The notes beneath the pieces are model-generated. The model saw nothing but the letters and a program-made list of their open reading frames with translations, did no database searches and was not told the DNA's origin. A DNA stretch of 34,816 nt from Gammaproteobacteria bacterium. GTDB lineage: Bacteria > Pseudomonadota > Gammaproteobacteria > Steroidobacterales > Steroidobacteraceae. Made by a program: the position numbers and the translations under genes. Location: NCBI GenBank assembly GCA_003134045.1, contig PLAH01000076.1:11063-45878 (forward strand), in the 5' to 3' direction. Positions 34,753-34,816 of this stretch are shown in pieces. The stretch's first letter is position 1, and each line of letters begins with the position of its first letter.

Positions 34753-34816
34753 ATGATGACAAGAATTCAACGTGGTTTCACCCTCATCGAACTCATGATC
34801 GTGGTCGCGATCATCG
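34753..34816 (+). CDS. second type IV pilin gene (partial, runs off window)
   Basis: Only the first ~21 codons are in the window: '[21 protein letters not shown]'. This is a complete prepilin cleavage site (Gly before Phe) and the conserved N-terminal pilin helix, very like PilA. Either ATG 34753 or ATG 34756 could start it; GGAG at 34745-34748 is better spaced (seven bases) for 34756. No sigma-54 promoter is seen between it and pilA, so expression may depend on read-through of the pilA terminator. Whether it is a major or minor pilin cannot be decided from this fragment. Confidence 0.88.
   Translation, partial: MMTRIQRGFTLIELMIVVAII

Overview
The window reads as chromosomal DNA of a GC-rich gammaproteobacterium. 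The evidence is the bamD / rluD / yfiH / clpB neighbourhood (the same grouping as in Escherichia coli), the aspS-nudB pair, a PilS/PilR-type IV pilus system with a sigma-54 pilA promoter, and GC-rich codon use. A Steroidobacteraceae/Nevskiales/Xanthomonadales-like host is my guess and cannot be proven from the sequence alone. I saw no rRNA, tRNA, CRISPR array or intact mobile element.

Left part (1-3380), accessory and decayed. An outer-membrane porin-like gene points left. Beside it is the 5' remnant of a membrane sensor gene, broken by a one-base frameshift and then cut off where it meets the 3'-truncated gene of an AT-rich tyrosine recombinase. This looks like the scar of a lost integrated element, and it ends 55 bp before mutS.

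Centre (3381-19376), housekeeping. mutS points right. A leftward block holds an alpha/beta hydrolase, nudB, aspS, a three-unit hairpin repeat and an FmdB-type zinc-ribbon gene. A second leftward block is rluD-yfiH-clpB, with a good heat-shock (sigma-32) promoter before clpB. bamD diverges from rluD. A leftward sucC-sucD-nadE operon follows; its SucD carries a 127-residue Lys/Ala-rich, histone-like C-terminal tail not found on ordinary SucD.

Right part (19471-34816), a type IV pilus regulation and probable glycosylation locus. pilS and pilR, which are normally neighbours, are separated by 5.5 kb holding two divergently transcribed paralogous TPR proteins with O-GlcNAc-transferase-like (GT41/SPINDLY-type) domains. 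After pilR come two large polytopic membrane proteins resembling GT-C glycosyltransferases, a GtrA-family membrane protein and a UDP-galactopyranose-mutase-like flavoprotein. Then comes pilA, with a textbook sigma-54 promoter, an IHF-consensus site and upstream inverted repeats, followed by a terminator and a second pilin gene cut by the window edge.

Proposed working picture (inference): PilS senses, PilR activates pilA through sigma-54, and the interleaved cytoplasmic OGT-like and membrane GT-C/GtrA/flavoprotein genes modify the pilus or other cell-surface or regulatory proteins. This pilS-[OGT pair]-pilR-[GT-C, GT-C, GtrA, flavoprotein]-pilA-pilA2 arrangement is the most interesting feature of the window.
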